Shown here: positions 33,459-44,575 of the stretch, piece by piece
Layout: every line of letters begins with the position of its first letter
Position numbering within the stretch: position 1 is the stretch's first letter
Notes under the pieces: generated by a model
What the model saw: the letters and a program-made list of their open reading frames with translations, nothing else
The model's database searches: none
What the model was told of the DNA's origin: nothing
Made by a program: the position numbers and the translations under genes
NCBI RefSeq assembly: GCF_910592395.1
Contig: NC_088324.1
Span: 5,112,953 to 5,176,952 of the forward strand
Length of the DNA: 64,000 bases
Reading direction: 5' to 3'
DNA from: Lineus longissimus
Lineage: Eukaryota > Nemertea > Pilidiophora > Heteronemertea > Lineidae

Positions 33459-36400
33459 GCGAGATTTGATGAAACTACACGAAAAAAAATTTTACAAATT
33501 GAAAAGACATCAAAGCAGAAAGCCAGACTAAATGATTCAAAAAGACAGAATGTTCAAGAAATTGAAAAAAGATCAAAGCAAAAAGCCAGACTAGATGATT
33601 CAAAAAGACAGAAAGTCCAAGAAATTGAAAAAAAATCAAAGCAAAAAGCCAGACTAGATGTTTCAAAAAGAGAGAAAGTTCAAGAAATTGAAAAAAGATC
33701 AAAGCACAGAGCCAGGCAAAATGATTTGAAAAAACAAAATGTTAAAATAATAGAAAAAAGATCAAAGCAGAAAGCCAAACAAGATGATTGTAAAAGAAAA
33801 CATGTTCAAGAACTTGAGAAAAGATTAAAGCAAAGAGCTAGGCGCGATGGACCTAAAAGAATGCATGTTCAAAACATTGAGAAAATATTGAAGCAAAAGG
33901 CACGACTTGATCAATCTAAAAAAGTTCATGAAAATGAGAGAGAGATGCTTCGAAAAAAGAGAAAGCGTGGAGATCCTTCTTACAGAAAAACAGAAAGTTT
34001 ACAAAAACGGACCAGGTACATGGAAAAGAAATGTAATAAACAAACAGACCAAACCCTACCAACTTGTCCTACATGCAATATAACTGAATTGAGCAGTGAA
34101 ATGTCTTCATATCAAAAGAAGAAATACGGTGTAACATTAAAAGAAAATATTGATTTATTTCTTAACTTAACTGCCGAGGGTCCTATTTATATCTGCACCT
34201 GCTGTCACCAAACGTGGTTTAGGCATTCGGTAAAGTCCTCTGAATCCTGGCCTAAGCTTTTTGACTCTGATTTTGTTAAAAGTCTTTTGACAGAAAAAAC
34301 ATCTGTGGATGGCAAACGATGGCTTTGTAATACATGTGTAGATTCTTTAAAATCTGGTAAAGTCCCAAAACTGGCTGTTGCCAATGGAATGAAATTTCCA
34401 GCAACACCACCTGAATTACTTGATTTATACCAACTTGAAGAGCGTTTGATTGCTTTGAGAATACCATTTATGCAAATACGGCAGTTACCAAGAGGCTCAC
34501 AATTATCTATGAAAGGATCTGTAGTCAATGTACCTACAGATGTTGAAAATACAGTCAATTCACTTCCAAGAACACTTGATAAAACATGCACAATTCCGAT
34601 AAAATTGAAACGAAAGCTATCCTATACGCATGCAGTGATTACACAGAATGTACGTCCTGCTGTTATCATAAGCGCCCTGTATTATTTGATGAACAATAGT
34701 GAATTATATAAGAATGCCAATTTGACAGTGAATGATGGGTGGCTTCAAAGTTTCCCTGCTGAACTTGTGGAAGAGGAAACTCCCATTTGCGAGGCAAATA
34801 TTAATAATCCAAACAATGCGAGTAGTGTTGACACTCTTGTAAAAGAATTCGAAGAAGCCGAACAATTTAATCCTGATGATCATTTTGAAGAAATTCAGGA
34901 CGATACGCCAGGCAATCTTGATACTTTACTAGATGAACCTGAAATATCTAACTCTTATGTATATTCATTTGCACCAGGTGAAAATCAGAGACCACTTGGC
35001 CTGTTCCAAGATAAAGATTCTGAATATCTCTGCTTTCCATCTATATTTATTGGCCAGAGACGCCCAGATAATGAAGAACGTAGAGTTCCTGTTCATTATA
35101 GTGACATATGTAAATGGGAACTGAGAGCTGCAGATAGAAGAGTGGCTAAATCAGTGCCAAATCTTTTCTACAAAATGAAAAAACTGCAAATCAAACAAAT
35201 TTCAGATAAAGTTCAGCTGGCTATGCGACGATGTAAAACACAAGGTAAAACATATCACGCTAGTGATTTACTGAATGCTACTGTTGTAAATGAAATTACC
35301 AGATTAGATGAAGGATACCGAATCTTCAGAACTATAAGAAGTTCACCACCATATTTTGAAGCTAAAAAAAAGGAACTCTTTGCAATGATAAGACAATTGG
35401 GTTTGCCCACTTGGTTTATTTCACTATCTGCTGCTGAAACAAGATGGATTGACCTTCTTCGTACTCTGGGGAATTTGTTGGATAACAAAACCTATTCAGA
35501 TGATGAAATACTTGATTTCAATTGGACCAAAAAATGCGACTTGATTAAATCAGATCCTGTTACTTGTGTGAGATTCTTTGATCATAGAATCCATACTTTT
35601 CTTCACACTGTATTGTTAAGTCCTCATAATCCCATTGGCAAAGTAACAGATTACTTCTACCGTGTAGAAATGCAACAAAGAGGAAGCCCACACATTCATA
35701 TGCTAATGTGGATTGCAAATGCACCGCAATTTGATATAGACTCTGATGAAGATCTAGTCAAATTTATAGACCAATACGTAACATGTTCACTTTCTCATAC
35801 ATCTGACTTGGCCTTCATTCAACTCCAACTACATAAGCACAGTATGACATGTCGAAAAAACGGGAAAGCAATTTGTCGTTTCAACTTTCCTCTGCCACCA
35901 ATGCCTGCCACAAAAATCTTGCGCCCATTTGAAATAGAACCAGAGGACATTGCTAAACACAAAGCAAATTACACCAAAATAACTGCTGAATTAAACGCAA
36001 TGGGAGATGGTTCAGATATATCCTTCAATGAATTTCTAGATAAATTAGAATTATCTGAAGATGAATATTATTCTGCTCTCAGGACATCAATCAGTGGACC
36101 TAAAGTCTTTTTGAAACGAGAGCCATCAGAAATCCGAGTAAATGCCTACATGAAATCATTGGTAAATGTTTGGAAAGCCAATCATGATATCCAGTTTGTT
36201 TTGGATGCATTTGCTTGTGCAACATATATTGTATCCTATGTCAGCAAATCAGCTCGTGGTATGAGTAATTTATTACACAATGCTTGTACAGAAGCAAGAA
36301 ATAGAAACGACAATTTACGCCAGCAAGTTCGACAAATTGGAAACAAATTTCTGAATGCATGTGAAATATCAGCTCAAGAATCTGCTTATCTGGTGATGCA

Positions 36401-39400
36401 GTTACCCCTAACTAAAGCAACACGTGATGTTATATTCCTTCCAACAGCACCACCTGATGATCGTACTTTTTTAATCAAGAGTACTGCTGAATTAGAAAAA
36501 CTTCCTCCAAATTCAACTGATATCAAAGTCGGTAATATAATATCAAGATATAGTACTCGACCAAAACAGTTGGAAAGTTGGTGTTTAGCAGATTATGCTT
36601 CAAAACTCAATATCACTTATCCGAAACAAAATAATGACCCATTCAAAGATAATTTAGACGATGTTAATGAAGACTTTATTTTAAACCTTGACACTGAAAA
36701 TATGCAAGCTGATAATGATGAAAATGAAGTAAACTTCACTACAAACAGTGGTGTAGTCTATAAATTGAAAAAGAACCCAAAAGTCATTAGATATGTGCGA
36801 TACAATGTAAACACTGATCCTGAAAACTGTTACCGAGAAAGAATTCTTCTTTTCTTGCCATGGAGAAATGAAACATCAGATTTACTTGGTGGCCATAGTA
36901 CACATTATGCCCATTATAATGCCAAGAAATCCATAATCGATATCAAAAGAAAGCAATATGAACACATGGCTGACATCCTTGATGAAGCTGCAAAAAGAGC
37001 TGAAACTGAATCACAATCGTTTGATGGCATTGCCCCAGGCAACATGCACACAGAAGCTGAAGATGCTGATCAAACAGTTCATGATTGTCCAGAATTAGCT
37101 TTCTTCAATCCTGCAAACAGTGAGCAAATAAGAACCTATGACATAGGGGTTGACATTGGACTCCATCCTCAAAAAGAATCACACCATTTTGATAAACTAC
37201 CAGGTAGAATATCTGACGAAGAATACCACCAACTGGTGAGAGATTTAAATACGAAACAGCGTGACATCTTCAAACATGTGTTGAAACATATCAAAACGTC
37301 ATCTAACATGTCTAAGCCATTACACTTATTTGTCACAGGTGGTGCTGGTGTAGGCAAAAGTGTTACTATTAAAGCTATTCATCAAAGTCTACTCCGTTGT
37401 TTGTCTACGAATGCAGGTGATGACCCTGAACATTGTCGTATTCTACTAACTGCTCCAACTGGAACAGCGGCATACAATATTCGTGGCACCACCCTGCACA
37501 CAGCTTTCCATATTTTACCAAACCAAGGCTTAAAGTACACTAAATTACCAAATAATCTAAGTGAAAAATACATAACATACTACAGAAATCTCTCTGTTCT
37601 CATCATTGATGAAATTAGTATGGTCGGACGCAATATGTTCCAATTTCTATCTCTTCGATTACAAGAACTAAAAGGTAATAAAGAGCCATTTGGTGGCATT
37701 CATGTCATTACTTTCGGAGATCTGTACCAACTACAACCAGTTATGGACAAGTGGATTTTCTCAGATCCAGCCAAAAGAGAAAAGGTTGATTATAGAAATT
37801 TAGCAACCAATTTGTGGACTGGTGAACAATTCGATACTAATAATGATAATGAATCAAACCAGACCTATTCTAATAAGGCTGAAAATGAAAATGAATGCCA
37901 TTTCGAGATGTTTGAACTAACCGAAATTATGCGCCAAAAAGATGACATGGATTTTGCACAACTGCTCAATCGTTTAAGAGAAGGCAAACACACAAAAGAT
38001 GACATTGAAACATTAAACTCGAGAGTAATTTCCAAAGATGATCCTAATTATCCTAAAAATGCATTACACTTGTACTGTACAAGAGCTAATGTATCAACAC
38101 ACAACCAATTTGTCTTTGATCACATATCGTCTGAAAAAATCATTGTCAAACCCGTTGACACAGTACTAAGTGATTTTAGTGATCAAGTCAAACAAACCAT
38201 TATTGAACGTATTCCTGATGACCCTTCTGTAACAGCTGGCCTAGTGAATGAACTCTCTGTAGCAGTTGGCCTGCCTTACATGATCACATGTAATGTAAAT
38301 ATAAGTGATGGGTTGACTAATGGAACCATGTGTGAAATGAAAAGAATCCAATATATGAATAATTTTGAGCGACCTGCAATTCTTTGGGTATTGTTTCAAG
38401 ATCCAGAAGTTGGAAAAACTATACGATCTACTTACAAATCATTCTTTTCAACTGATACCCCTAAAGACTGGACTCCCATTTTCGCAGTAAAACGCACATT
38501 TTACCGTGGCAAGAGTTTCACACCGGTTACAAGGACTCAGTTTCCATTAACAATTGGAGCCTCAAAAACTATCTGGAAAGCACAAGGTTATTCCCTAAAA
38601 GAAGTCGTTGTCGACATGACTTCACATAGAAAAATCAACCACGTACACTATGTTGCATTGAGCAGAGTTACAAATATCAATGGCTTATTCATTTTGAATT
38701 TACAAGAAGACAAAATAGGTACTGACTCGGTTGTTACTGAAGAAATGGATAGACTTAGAAACAAATCTCACTTGAACTTCAATTACACCATACCAACAGT
38801 ACTTGAACAAGACTATCTGAAATTAATATTCCACAATACAAGATCCTTAAATCTTCATATGAATGATATATCTGCTGATCACCATATGATGGCGGCAGAC
38901 ATACTACTTATAGCAGAATCTCGTCTTGTTGCCACAGACACCAATGATTCCTTTGACATCCCAAACTTTCATCTGTTTCGAAATGATCAACTTAATACAA
39001 CTACTGCAAGAAGACCACCACATGGTTTGGCTATATATATATCGGCTCCTCTTTCTCAGTTCTGTACAGTTCAACATGTATCAACTCCAAACTTCGAAGC
39101 CACCTGCATTTCTTTGTCAAAATCCATGCTCTTCCTCCAAATCATCTGCTTGTACAAGTCGCCTTCGTGTTCACTTACAGAATTGTGTGCAAAGCTTCAA
39201 ACAATTGCATCAGAAATAGATCTTACAAAACCTTTACTTGTGGTTGGTGATTTCAACTTCGACATTTGGAATGGCAAAAATAAATCACATTTACAAAAAG
39301 TATCTAAAATATTAGAATGTGAACAATTCATCAACGAAATTACAACTGATTATGATTCACAGATTGACATGGTCTTTTACAATCGAACCAATCTTATTAC

Positions 39401-39467
39401 ATCAACAATAGAATCAACATGGTCAGACCATAAAATAGTACTAATAGGCCTTCCAAATAGTCAATAG
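33459..39467 (+). CDS. Helentron Rep - PIF1 helicase - endonuclease polyprotein
   Basis: The frame is open from the insert junction at 33459, so it continues the peptidase ORF; no ATG start is needed. Residues 1-150 are 21-residue basic/coiled repeats. Zinc-ribbon-like CPTCN...CTCC and CNTC follow. The Rep nuclease (Helitron_like_N) shows SPHIHMLMW at 35685-35711 (HUH metal site) and paired tyrosines in TYIVSYVSK (codons 36225 and 36237). The PIF1-type SF1 helicase has GGAGVGKS at 37338-37361, IIDEISM near 37602 and TIGASKTIWKAQG near 38551. The C-terminal apurinic-type endonuclease has FHNTRSL, LLVVGDFNFD (near 39235), IDMVFYN and TWSDHKIVL. The endonuclease at the end marks the Helentron/Helitron2 lineage. 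No stop or frameshift over about 2,000 codons suggests recent activity. Confidence 0.93.
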   Translation, partial: ARFDETTRKKILQIEKTSKQKARLNDSKRQNVQEIEKRSKQKARLDDSKRQKVQEIEKKSKQKARLDVSKREKVQEIEKRSKHRARQNDLKKQNVKIIEKRSKQKAKQDDCKRKHVQELEKRLKQRARRDGPKRMHVQNIEKILKQKARLDQSKKVHENEREMLRKKRKRGDPSYRKTESLQKRTRYMEKKCNKQTDQTLPTCPTCNITELSSEMSSYQKKKYGVTLKENIDLFLNLTAEGPIYICTCCHQTWFRHSVKSSESWPKLFDSDFVKSLLTEKTSVDGKRWLCNTCVDSLKSGKVPKLAVANGMKFPATPPELLDLYQLEERLIALRIPFMQIRQLPRGSQLSMKGSVVNVPTDVENTVNSLPRTLDKTCTIPIKLKRKLSYTHAVITQNVRPAVIISALYYLMNNSELYKNANLTVNDGWLQSFPAELVEEETPICEANINNPNNASSVDTLVKEFEEAEQFNPDDHFEEIQDDTPGNLDTLLDEPEISNSYVYSFAPGENQRPLGLFQDKDSEYLCFPSIFIGQRRPDNEERRVPVHYSDICKWELRAADRRVAKSVPNLFYKMKKLQIKQISDKVQLAMRRCKTQGKTYHASDLLNATVVNEITRLDEGYRIFRTIRSSPPYFEAKKKELFAMIRQLGLPTWFISLSAAETRWIDLLRTLGNLLDNKTYSDDEILDFNWTKKCDLIKSDPVTCVRFFDHRIHTFLHTVLLSPHNPIGKVTDYFYRVEMQQRGSPHIHMLMWIANAPQFDIDSDEDLVKFIDQYVTCSLSHTSDLAFIQLQLHKHSMTCRKNGKAICRFNFPLPPMPATKILRPFEIEPEDIAKHKANYTKITAELNAMGDGSDISFNEFLDKLELSEDEYYSALRTSISGPKVFLKREPSEIRVNAYMKSLVNVWKANHDIQFVLDAFACATYIVSYVSKSARGMSNLLHNACTEARNRNDNLRQQVRQIGNKFLNACEISAQESAYLVMQLPLTKATRDVIFLPTAPPDDRTFLIKSTAELEKLPPNSTDIKVGNIISRYSTRPKQLESWCLADYASKLNITYPKQNNDPFKDNLDDVNEDFILNLDTENMQADNDENEVNFTTNSGVVYKLKKNPKVIRYVRYNVNTDPENCYRERILLFLPWRNETSDLLGGHSTHYAHYNAKKSIIDIKRKQYEHMADILDEAAKRAETESQSFDGIAPGNMHTEAEDADQTVHDCPELAFFNPANSEQIRTYDIGVDIGLHPQKESHHFDKLPGRISDEEYHQLVRDLNTKQRDIFKHVLKHIKTSSNMSKPLHLFVTGGAGVGKSVTIKAIHQSLLRCLSTNAGDDPEHCRILLTAPTGTAAYNIRGTTLHTAFHILPNQGLKYTKLPNNLSEKYITYYRNLSVLIIDEISMVGRNMFQFLSLRLQELKGNKEPFGGIHVITFGDLYQLQPVMDKWIFSDPAKREKVDYRNLATNLWTGEQFDTNNDNESNQTYSNKAENENECHFEMFELTEIMRQKDDMDFAQLLNRLREGKHTKDDIETLNSRVISKDDPNYPKNALHLYCTRANVSTHNQFVFDHISSEKIIVKPVDTVLSDFSDQVKQTIIERIPDDPSVTAGLVNELSVAVGLPYMITCNVNISDGLTNGTMCEMKRIQYMNNFERPAILWVLFQDPEVGKTIRSTYKSFFSTDTPKDWTPIFAVKRTFYRGKSFTPVTRTQFPLTIGASKTIWKAQGYSLKEVVVDMTSHRKINHVHYVALSRVTNINGLFILNLQEDKIGTDSVVTEEMDRLRNKSHLNFNYTIPTVLEQDYLKLIFHNTRSLNLHMNDISADHHMMAADILLIAESRLVATDTNDSFDIPNFHLFRNDQLNTTTARRPPHGLAIYISAPLSQFCTVQHVSTPNFEATCISLSKSMLFLQIICLYKSPSCSLTELCAKLQTIASEIDLTKPLLVVGDFNFDIWNGKNKSHLQKVSKILECEQFINEITTDYDSQIDMVFYNRTNLITSTIESTWSDHKIVLIGLPNSQ
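33480..33960 (+). repeat. 63-bp tandem repeats encoding a 21-residue basic linker
   Basis: Seven or more imperfect units encode variants of VQEIEKRSKQKARLDDSKRQ. The first four are close copies with a period of exactly 63 bp (EIEK at 33558, 33621 and 33684). They form the linker between the peptidase and Rep domains, probably helical and nucleic-acid binding. The minus-strand ORF here is a shadow. Confidence 0.85.
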
Positions 39468-40685
39468 TAATATAATCATTACAAGAAAAAAATAATTCAG
39501 AAGAGGAAGGTGGACTGGGAGGATGAGGGGAGGTGGACCAAACTGGGATAGGTCAACAGTGACTGCATTTAAAAAAATCAGGCGAGTGTTTTTTTGCTCA
39601 CCTGAAATTGTTTAGGTGGACTCATTTCTCCCAGGGGCTTGTAGCTCACCTGGTATTACATGTTTTAGGTGCTCAGTTGTTGATGTCAGGTAGACAATTT
39701 TTTTCCCACCTCAATTGATTTTAGGCACTTAATGGGTGGACAAACTCAACTGAGTGCCTCAAAATAAAGTCACTGCAGTCAGGATCACTCATGTTCCAAC
39801 AGAACAGAGTACTGTACATGTAATTCTTAGACCTAATTATTGACTCTCTATGTTAACAGAAAAATGTATAAATATTATAACAGATCCATAATAAGGGGGG
39901 CAGAACCGAAAAAGAAACAGTGTGGACCAGAATCAAATTACTGAAACAATACTCCTTATCCTCCATCCACCAAGTGTACAAAGTTCATTTAAATATACAA
40001 AATCCAACCTTTCATGATAAACATTTTAAATGAAAAATTATCCAGTACTAAAGCTTTCCACCACCTGCAGCTTAAAAAGATTACTACTGGGGCTGCAACT
40101 TGGACAGAAGGGCAAAATAGAAGGGGGGGGGATAGGGTGTCAGAAAATTCAGTTAAACACTTGGACATTTAATTCTTATGAATACAAGACTAATGGACGT
40201 CAATTCACAATATGGCGATATCAGGATTCAAAGCGATCTACTACAAAAACATTAGTATTTAATTCTTGTGAGTGGTGGATGGACATCAATTCAAACATGT
40301 GATATCAGGATTCAAAACGGTGTATACACAGACATTAACATTATCAATCTCATGGATTTATGGACGCAAGATTTTGGTAGCAGACATTGCCGTCTGTGGC
40401 AGAGGAAAGTTGAAACGACAGTTCACTGGAACAAGATAACATGGAAGTGCAGAAATCATGTAATTATTGAAAATGTTCAAGACCTTTTCTTTTCAGGCAT
40501 CAGAATTTATCAGTTCTTCTTTCACGTTAAAGCTTTAATCAACTATCTTTTACTTTATAGACCTCATGCCCCTGTGACTGCTTGGTTACCACTCTTACCA
40601 CAACAAAGAAGCTTTAAAGCACAATGAGATTTTTCCTTTTCTTGCAACATTATCTTCTCTGATTTCAGACATCTTCATCGACAAC
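39468..40685. other. Helentron spacer between Rep-helicase and RPA genes
   Basis: No gene. Around 40150-40330 a ~91-bp segment is duplicated (TTTAATTCTTATGAATACAA and TTTAATTCTTGTGAGTGG, both followed by GATATCAGGATTCAAA). At 39590-39680 short phrases with GCTCACCTG recur. Confidence 0.5.
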
Positions 40686-42622
40686 ATGGCATCGAATTCG
40701 AACAAAAGAAAATTTGAGGATGAACCAAAAATTACCCAAGATCTTTATGTATTCAACACCAGTCCAATGAAGACAAGTAAGGCTAACAAGGATTATTTCA
40801 AAGCCATTGCACAAACAAATAAAAACACTTACATGGACCTTGTGTGCTTCCAGCCCAAATTGCACAGCCAATTTCGAAGAGCAGAACAACAAAAGTAAGT
40901 CTATACTGCCTTGCTAATTCTTCTCTTCATGCATGCATATACAGTGGAACCTCCCTTAGCGGACACCTCTCTATAAAGGACACTGTTTTTGGTCCCAAAT
41001 TGGTCATTTCCATTGAATTTGACCTCCGTGATCAGGACACCTCTCAATTAAGGACACCATTTGCCAGTCCCAAGGGTGTCCTTAATATATAGACATGGAA
41101 CAATTTGATTATTCACCATGTTATCTCCACTGTTTTAGATTTGCAACCTGACTATGGACATTTCTCCAGGCAAACTCCAAAAATTATTCTCCATTGCTTA
41201 CCTCCCAAATACTTGGAAGTTAGCAAGTATTCAATAGCTTTAACTTGTGCTTACAAATCTCATTCTAATGTCAATAACATAAAGTCTACATCATTTTCCT
41301 TTCATTTGCAGAAGCCCAGTCAAACTGAGGGATGCTGCCCTTACAAAAGGTTTTAAAGACGATTCAGTAAATGACTTAAAAGTGACCTACCAAACAAGAA
41401 TGTCTATTGAAACGCAACCTCTAAACTTTAAACCAAAAGCCCCGAAAGTTAAAGTCACACCCACTATCAAGCTCAACTCCCTGAACAACCAAAGGATTTC
41501 TCAAAGGGTAGGTGCTGAGTTAATGTATTACCCAATCAATATATGAATTAATAACTTCTCAATACCACATGTAGGCTAGTACTACTTATAGTGAAGTACT
41601 TGATCAAGATGAAGAGCACCTCCTGCATAATCTACGTACTGGAAAACTAGAAGTGCTAAACATGACAAGAACCATTTCCCACTTAGAGCAACAGTTTCAA
41701 CATGAAACACCAACCTTTCAGACTCCTAATTCCCACTATAGAATACATTGCACAATGTTCAGTGTATGTGTATTCTTGAAATAAATTCAGATGCCATCAT
41801 GCATCACACATACATGTACTATAATCAGATAGGCAATAAAGCATTCCACTCACAACAACTATAAAGAACAACATTTCTCTTACCAACAAAATGACCCTGT
41901 GACACTTTGGCATCATTCATGTCTAACAACTAATTGTCATTATATTTCAGCTCAACATCACAGCGAAGGTGGTGAAAGTACTTGAAGACACCTGCCTCAA
42001 AGATGTTCGAGGACAAAGCCTAAATGCAAAAGTCATACTTGTTGCAGATGACACCGGATGTGCCAAGTTAACATTATGGGAAAAGTTGATACCTATGGTT
42101 GAAAATGAAAAAACCTACCAGTTCAGTGAATTGTCCGTATACTATTTCGACCAAAACTCATTAACAACCACCCCGGAAACTGCTATCAAAGTTCATACTG
42201 ACATAACGGTGATTGATATATCACAAGATATAATTGAGGAACAACATCTCGATGACACCAACACAACAGTGAAGAATGCCACAGTTCAGCAAGTTTCTGT
42301 AACAATGAGAAAGGCATGCTTGTCTTGTAAACATGTTGTGCCAACAACCGACCACCACACCACAAAGTGTGGAAATTGTGACATGCGCCAGTTAACCAAA
42401 ATGTTAACACAAAACATTCGGGTAAAATTGCTCTTAATGGCAGAGGACAAGGAAAGAATCGCTGTCACAGGTCTAGACCAGATCATGATTGACTTTCTGC
42501 TGAAAGAGGGACTAGTCATAACTAATGATGTCACGACTGACGACATTGAGGAATTCATTTTGAATTTAGAAACTATCCCATCAGTAACATACAATGTGGA
42601 CAGACTTGTTCTAAAATTTTGA
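40686..42622 (+). CDS. RPA-like single-strand DNA-binding protein, three exons, 358 aa
   Basis: Exons 40686-40894, 41312-41507 and 41951-42622 join with phases 2 and 0 to give one 358-residue frame from ATG to TGA. The last exon has an OB fold (TAKVVKVLEDTCLKDVRGQSLNAKVILVADDTGCAKLTLWE, split here by its strands) followed by a four-Cys zinc ribbon (CLSC...CGNC). The arrangement recalls the large RPA subunit. RPA-like genes are a known passenger of Helentrons and plant Helitrons, where they are thought to protect single-stranded DNA during rolling-circle replication. The gene lies 1.2 kb downstream of, and on the same strand as, the Rep-helicase. Both introns are short; the first holds a MITE fragment. 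Confidence 0.85.
40938..41093 (+). mobile_element. fragment of a TACAGTGGAACCTC mariner-type MITE
   Basis: Starts TACAGTGGAACCTCCCTTAG and contains GGACACCTCTCTATAAAGGA and AAGGGTGTCCTTAATA. This is the repeat family with pogo/Tigger-like ends CAGTGGAACCTC, common in animals. The right terminal CAGTGGAACC complement is missing, so it is truncated. It lies in intron 1 of the RPA-like gene. Confidence 0.65.
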
Positions 42623-42866
42623 ACCCAATTCGTCAAACTGCATAATTCATTTTCAAATGCACATGATCCAGGCCTATGGTAAAGCCTCCCAGAAAATGGT
42701 GCACCACAGTTTGACATGATATGTAAACCAGCACTAAAAGCGCCCTTCGGGTTGTGCAGTAATTTCATTCAGTTTTGGAAACGAAAAGCATTTATTTAGT
42801 TATAATTTGAATACAAGCAGAATGTTCCTAATTGAAAGTCTATTGTGTTTAGCCTTTTATTATCAT

Positions 42867-43570
42867 GAAACATTGTAATTTCTTACAAATCTTATACTGA
42901 TTTGATTGCATACTAAGTTACATAAATGTTCATTTTCAGTACCCTTCTAACATTGTCTAAAGACCGTGCCGCAAAAACATCCACATTATGTATACTCTTA
43001 CAAATGCAAATAAATAAGACAAATACGTGTATGATTATGAATGCATTAATACTCATGCATATTAACCAGATACAAAATGTAGACATTTGTAATTGTTTGT
43101 TTATACTTCTTAAGAAGGTATTATTTTCTATGTTCTAAGTTTATTTTATGCATCCTTTATGTTCATAGATATAGGGATCATTTCAGAAGTTTTATCCCAG
43201 GAGAGATAACATGATCTTGCATATAAACATTGTAATTTCTGTTAATTCTTGTACTAATTTCATCACATACAAAGTTATGTTAATGTTTTCCTAAGGACTG
43301 TGACGCAAATACGTCCTTATGATCCATTAAGTTACACATGCGTATGAACACATACATGTACATGATTATGAATTCATACGCATGCATAACCAGATGCAAA
43401 ATCTAGATATTTGTAATTGTTTGTAATTTTGGTCATAATGTACCTACATATGTATATTGTTTCATTATGTTCTAAGTTTATTTTACGTATCCTATATTGT
43501 GTTCATGTATAAATAGATCATCTCAAAATTTAAGCAACCACAGTTTTAACAAAATTTTCTGCTACATGTA
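42867..43570 (+). repeat. two diverged ~358-bp tandem copies
   Basis: AAACATTGTAATTTCT at 42867 and 43225, with matching order of TGATTATGAAT, CATTTGTAATTGTTTGT-like and TATGTTCTAAGTTTATTTTA in both copies. Non-coding, in the Helentron arm behind the RPA gene. Confidence 0.75.
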
Positions 43571-43574
43571 ATTA

Positions 43575-43791
43575 CTGTAACCCTGGAAATTTTCGCGAGC
43601 TGTTTAATTTTGCTGATTTTGCGCATGGTAGTAATCTGCAAAAATAACCAGCGCGAAATATAATCTTTCTTTCTTGTTAACTGAAGAGCAATCTCGTGTT
43701 CGCAAAATTTATCAGCGCAAAATATAAGTTTTTCATTGATTTTTTACAAATCCGCGAAAATAACCAGCCGCAAATATTTTCCGGGTTACAG
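43575..43791. mobile_element. 217-bp MITE with TA duplication (CTGTAACCC ends)
   Basis: TA at 43573-43574 and 43792-43793. The ends CTGTAACCCTGGAAAT and ATTTTCCGGGTTACAG are inverted. The inside has repeated GCGAAAATAACCAGC-like and GCGCAAAATATAA phrases in both orientations. TA targeting suggests Tc1/mariner type; no coding. Confidence 0.8.
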
Positions 43792-44575
43792 TATGCAAAT
43801 TCAACAATTTCTAGTCCAACTCACATGCCAAGAGCCCTGTGTTCTTAAATCCGTTTATTTTTCTTTTGACTGCAATCATTTATGTACATACTGTAATTGC
43901 CTGCTGGCCAGGATATCACCATTTTTAACTTTTTCACAATATTGAATAAAACTAGTTCTTTTATAAAATCTTGTCTCAATGACTGACTTCCCACTCATTC
44001 AAACCTCTTAACAGCGCTTAAGAACCTATCAACAGTTTCAATATTGTAACAAAAACCAAAACAAGCCCTCTCTGCAACCCCCAATCAGTTCACATTACTA
44101 GTACGTAGTAATGTTAGTCACATTACTAGTACATGGTAATGTTAGAACCCCAAACAATGTATTTGCTGGATATGATGGTGTTTGCAAAGGTGTCTATAAA
44201 GGAAAGTGTCTGGCGAGTGTGGCTTGTGACAGTGAAATCAGTCTGGAGCCATTTATGACACATTGCGTGACTTCAAAGTTGGTCTTGGTGTTAATTTTGT
44301 AAAAATTTTGGGGCTTATATGTAGCAACAAGACAATATTTCAGAATGACGCTATGATCAACACGAACATTAGGCGTAATCTTAGGGTAGACAGCCTTGTT
44401 TGTGGAAATGATGCATTCTCAGGGCTGCTCAAGAACTACAACACTTTCCCAAAATTAACACTAACACCAACTTTGCCAATTGCCATTTTAAGCCATTGGC
44501 TGTAGACCTCAAGAGGCCGCATTCTCATGGTTGAATGAAATATCAATAAACATGTACCCCTGCATTAACCCATGT
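43792..44575. other. Helentron arm, non-coding
   Basis: Short overlapping ORFs at 44111-44505 show no domain. TTACTAGTACGTAGTAATGTTAGTC-like phrases are duplicated at 44094-44134 (20-bp local repeat). Confidence 0.4.

Noticed and set aside
33475-33702. minus-strand ORF with Phe/Leu repeats
   Set aside because: Antisense shadow of the 63-bp coding repeats in the Helentron polyprotein.
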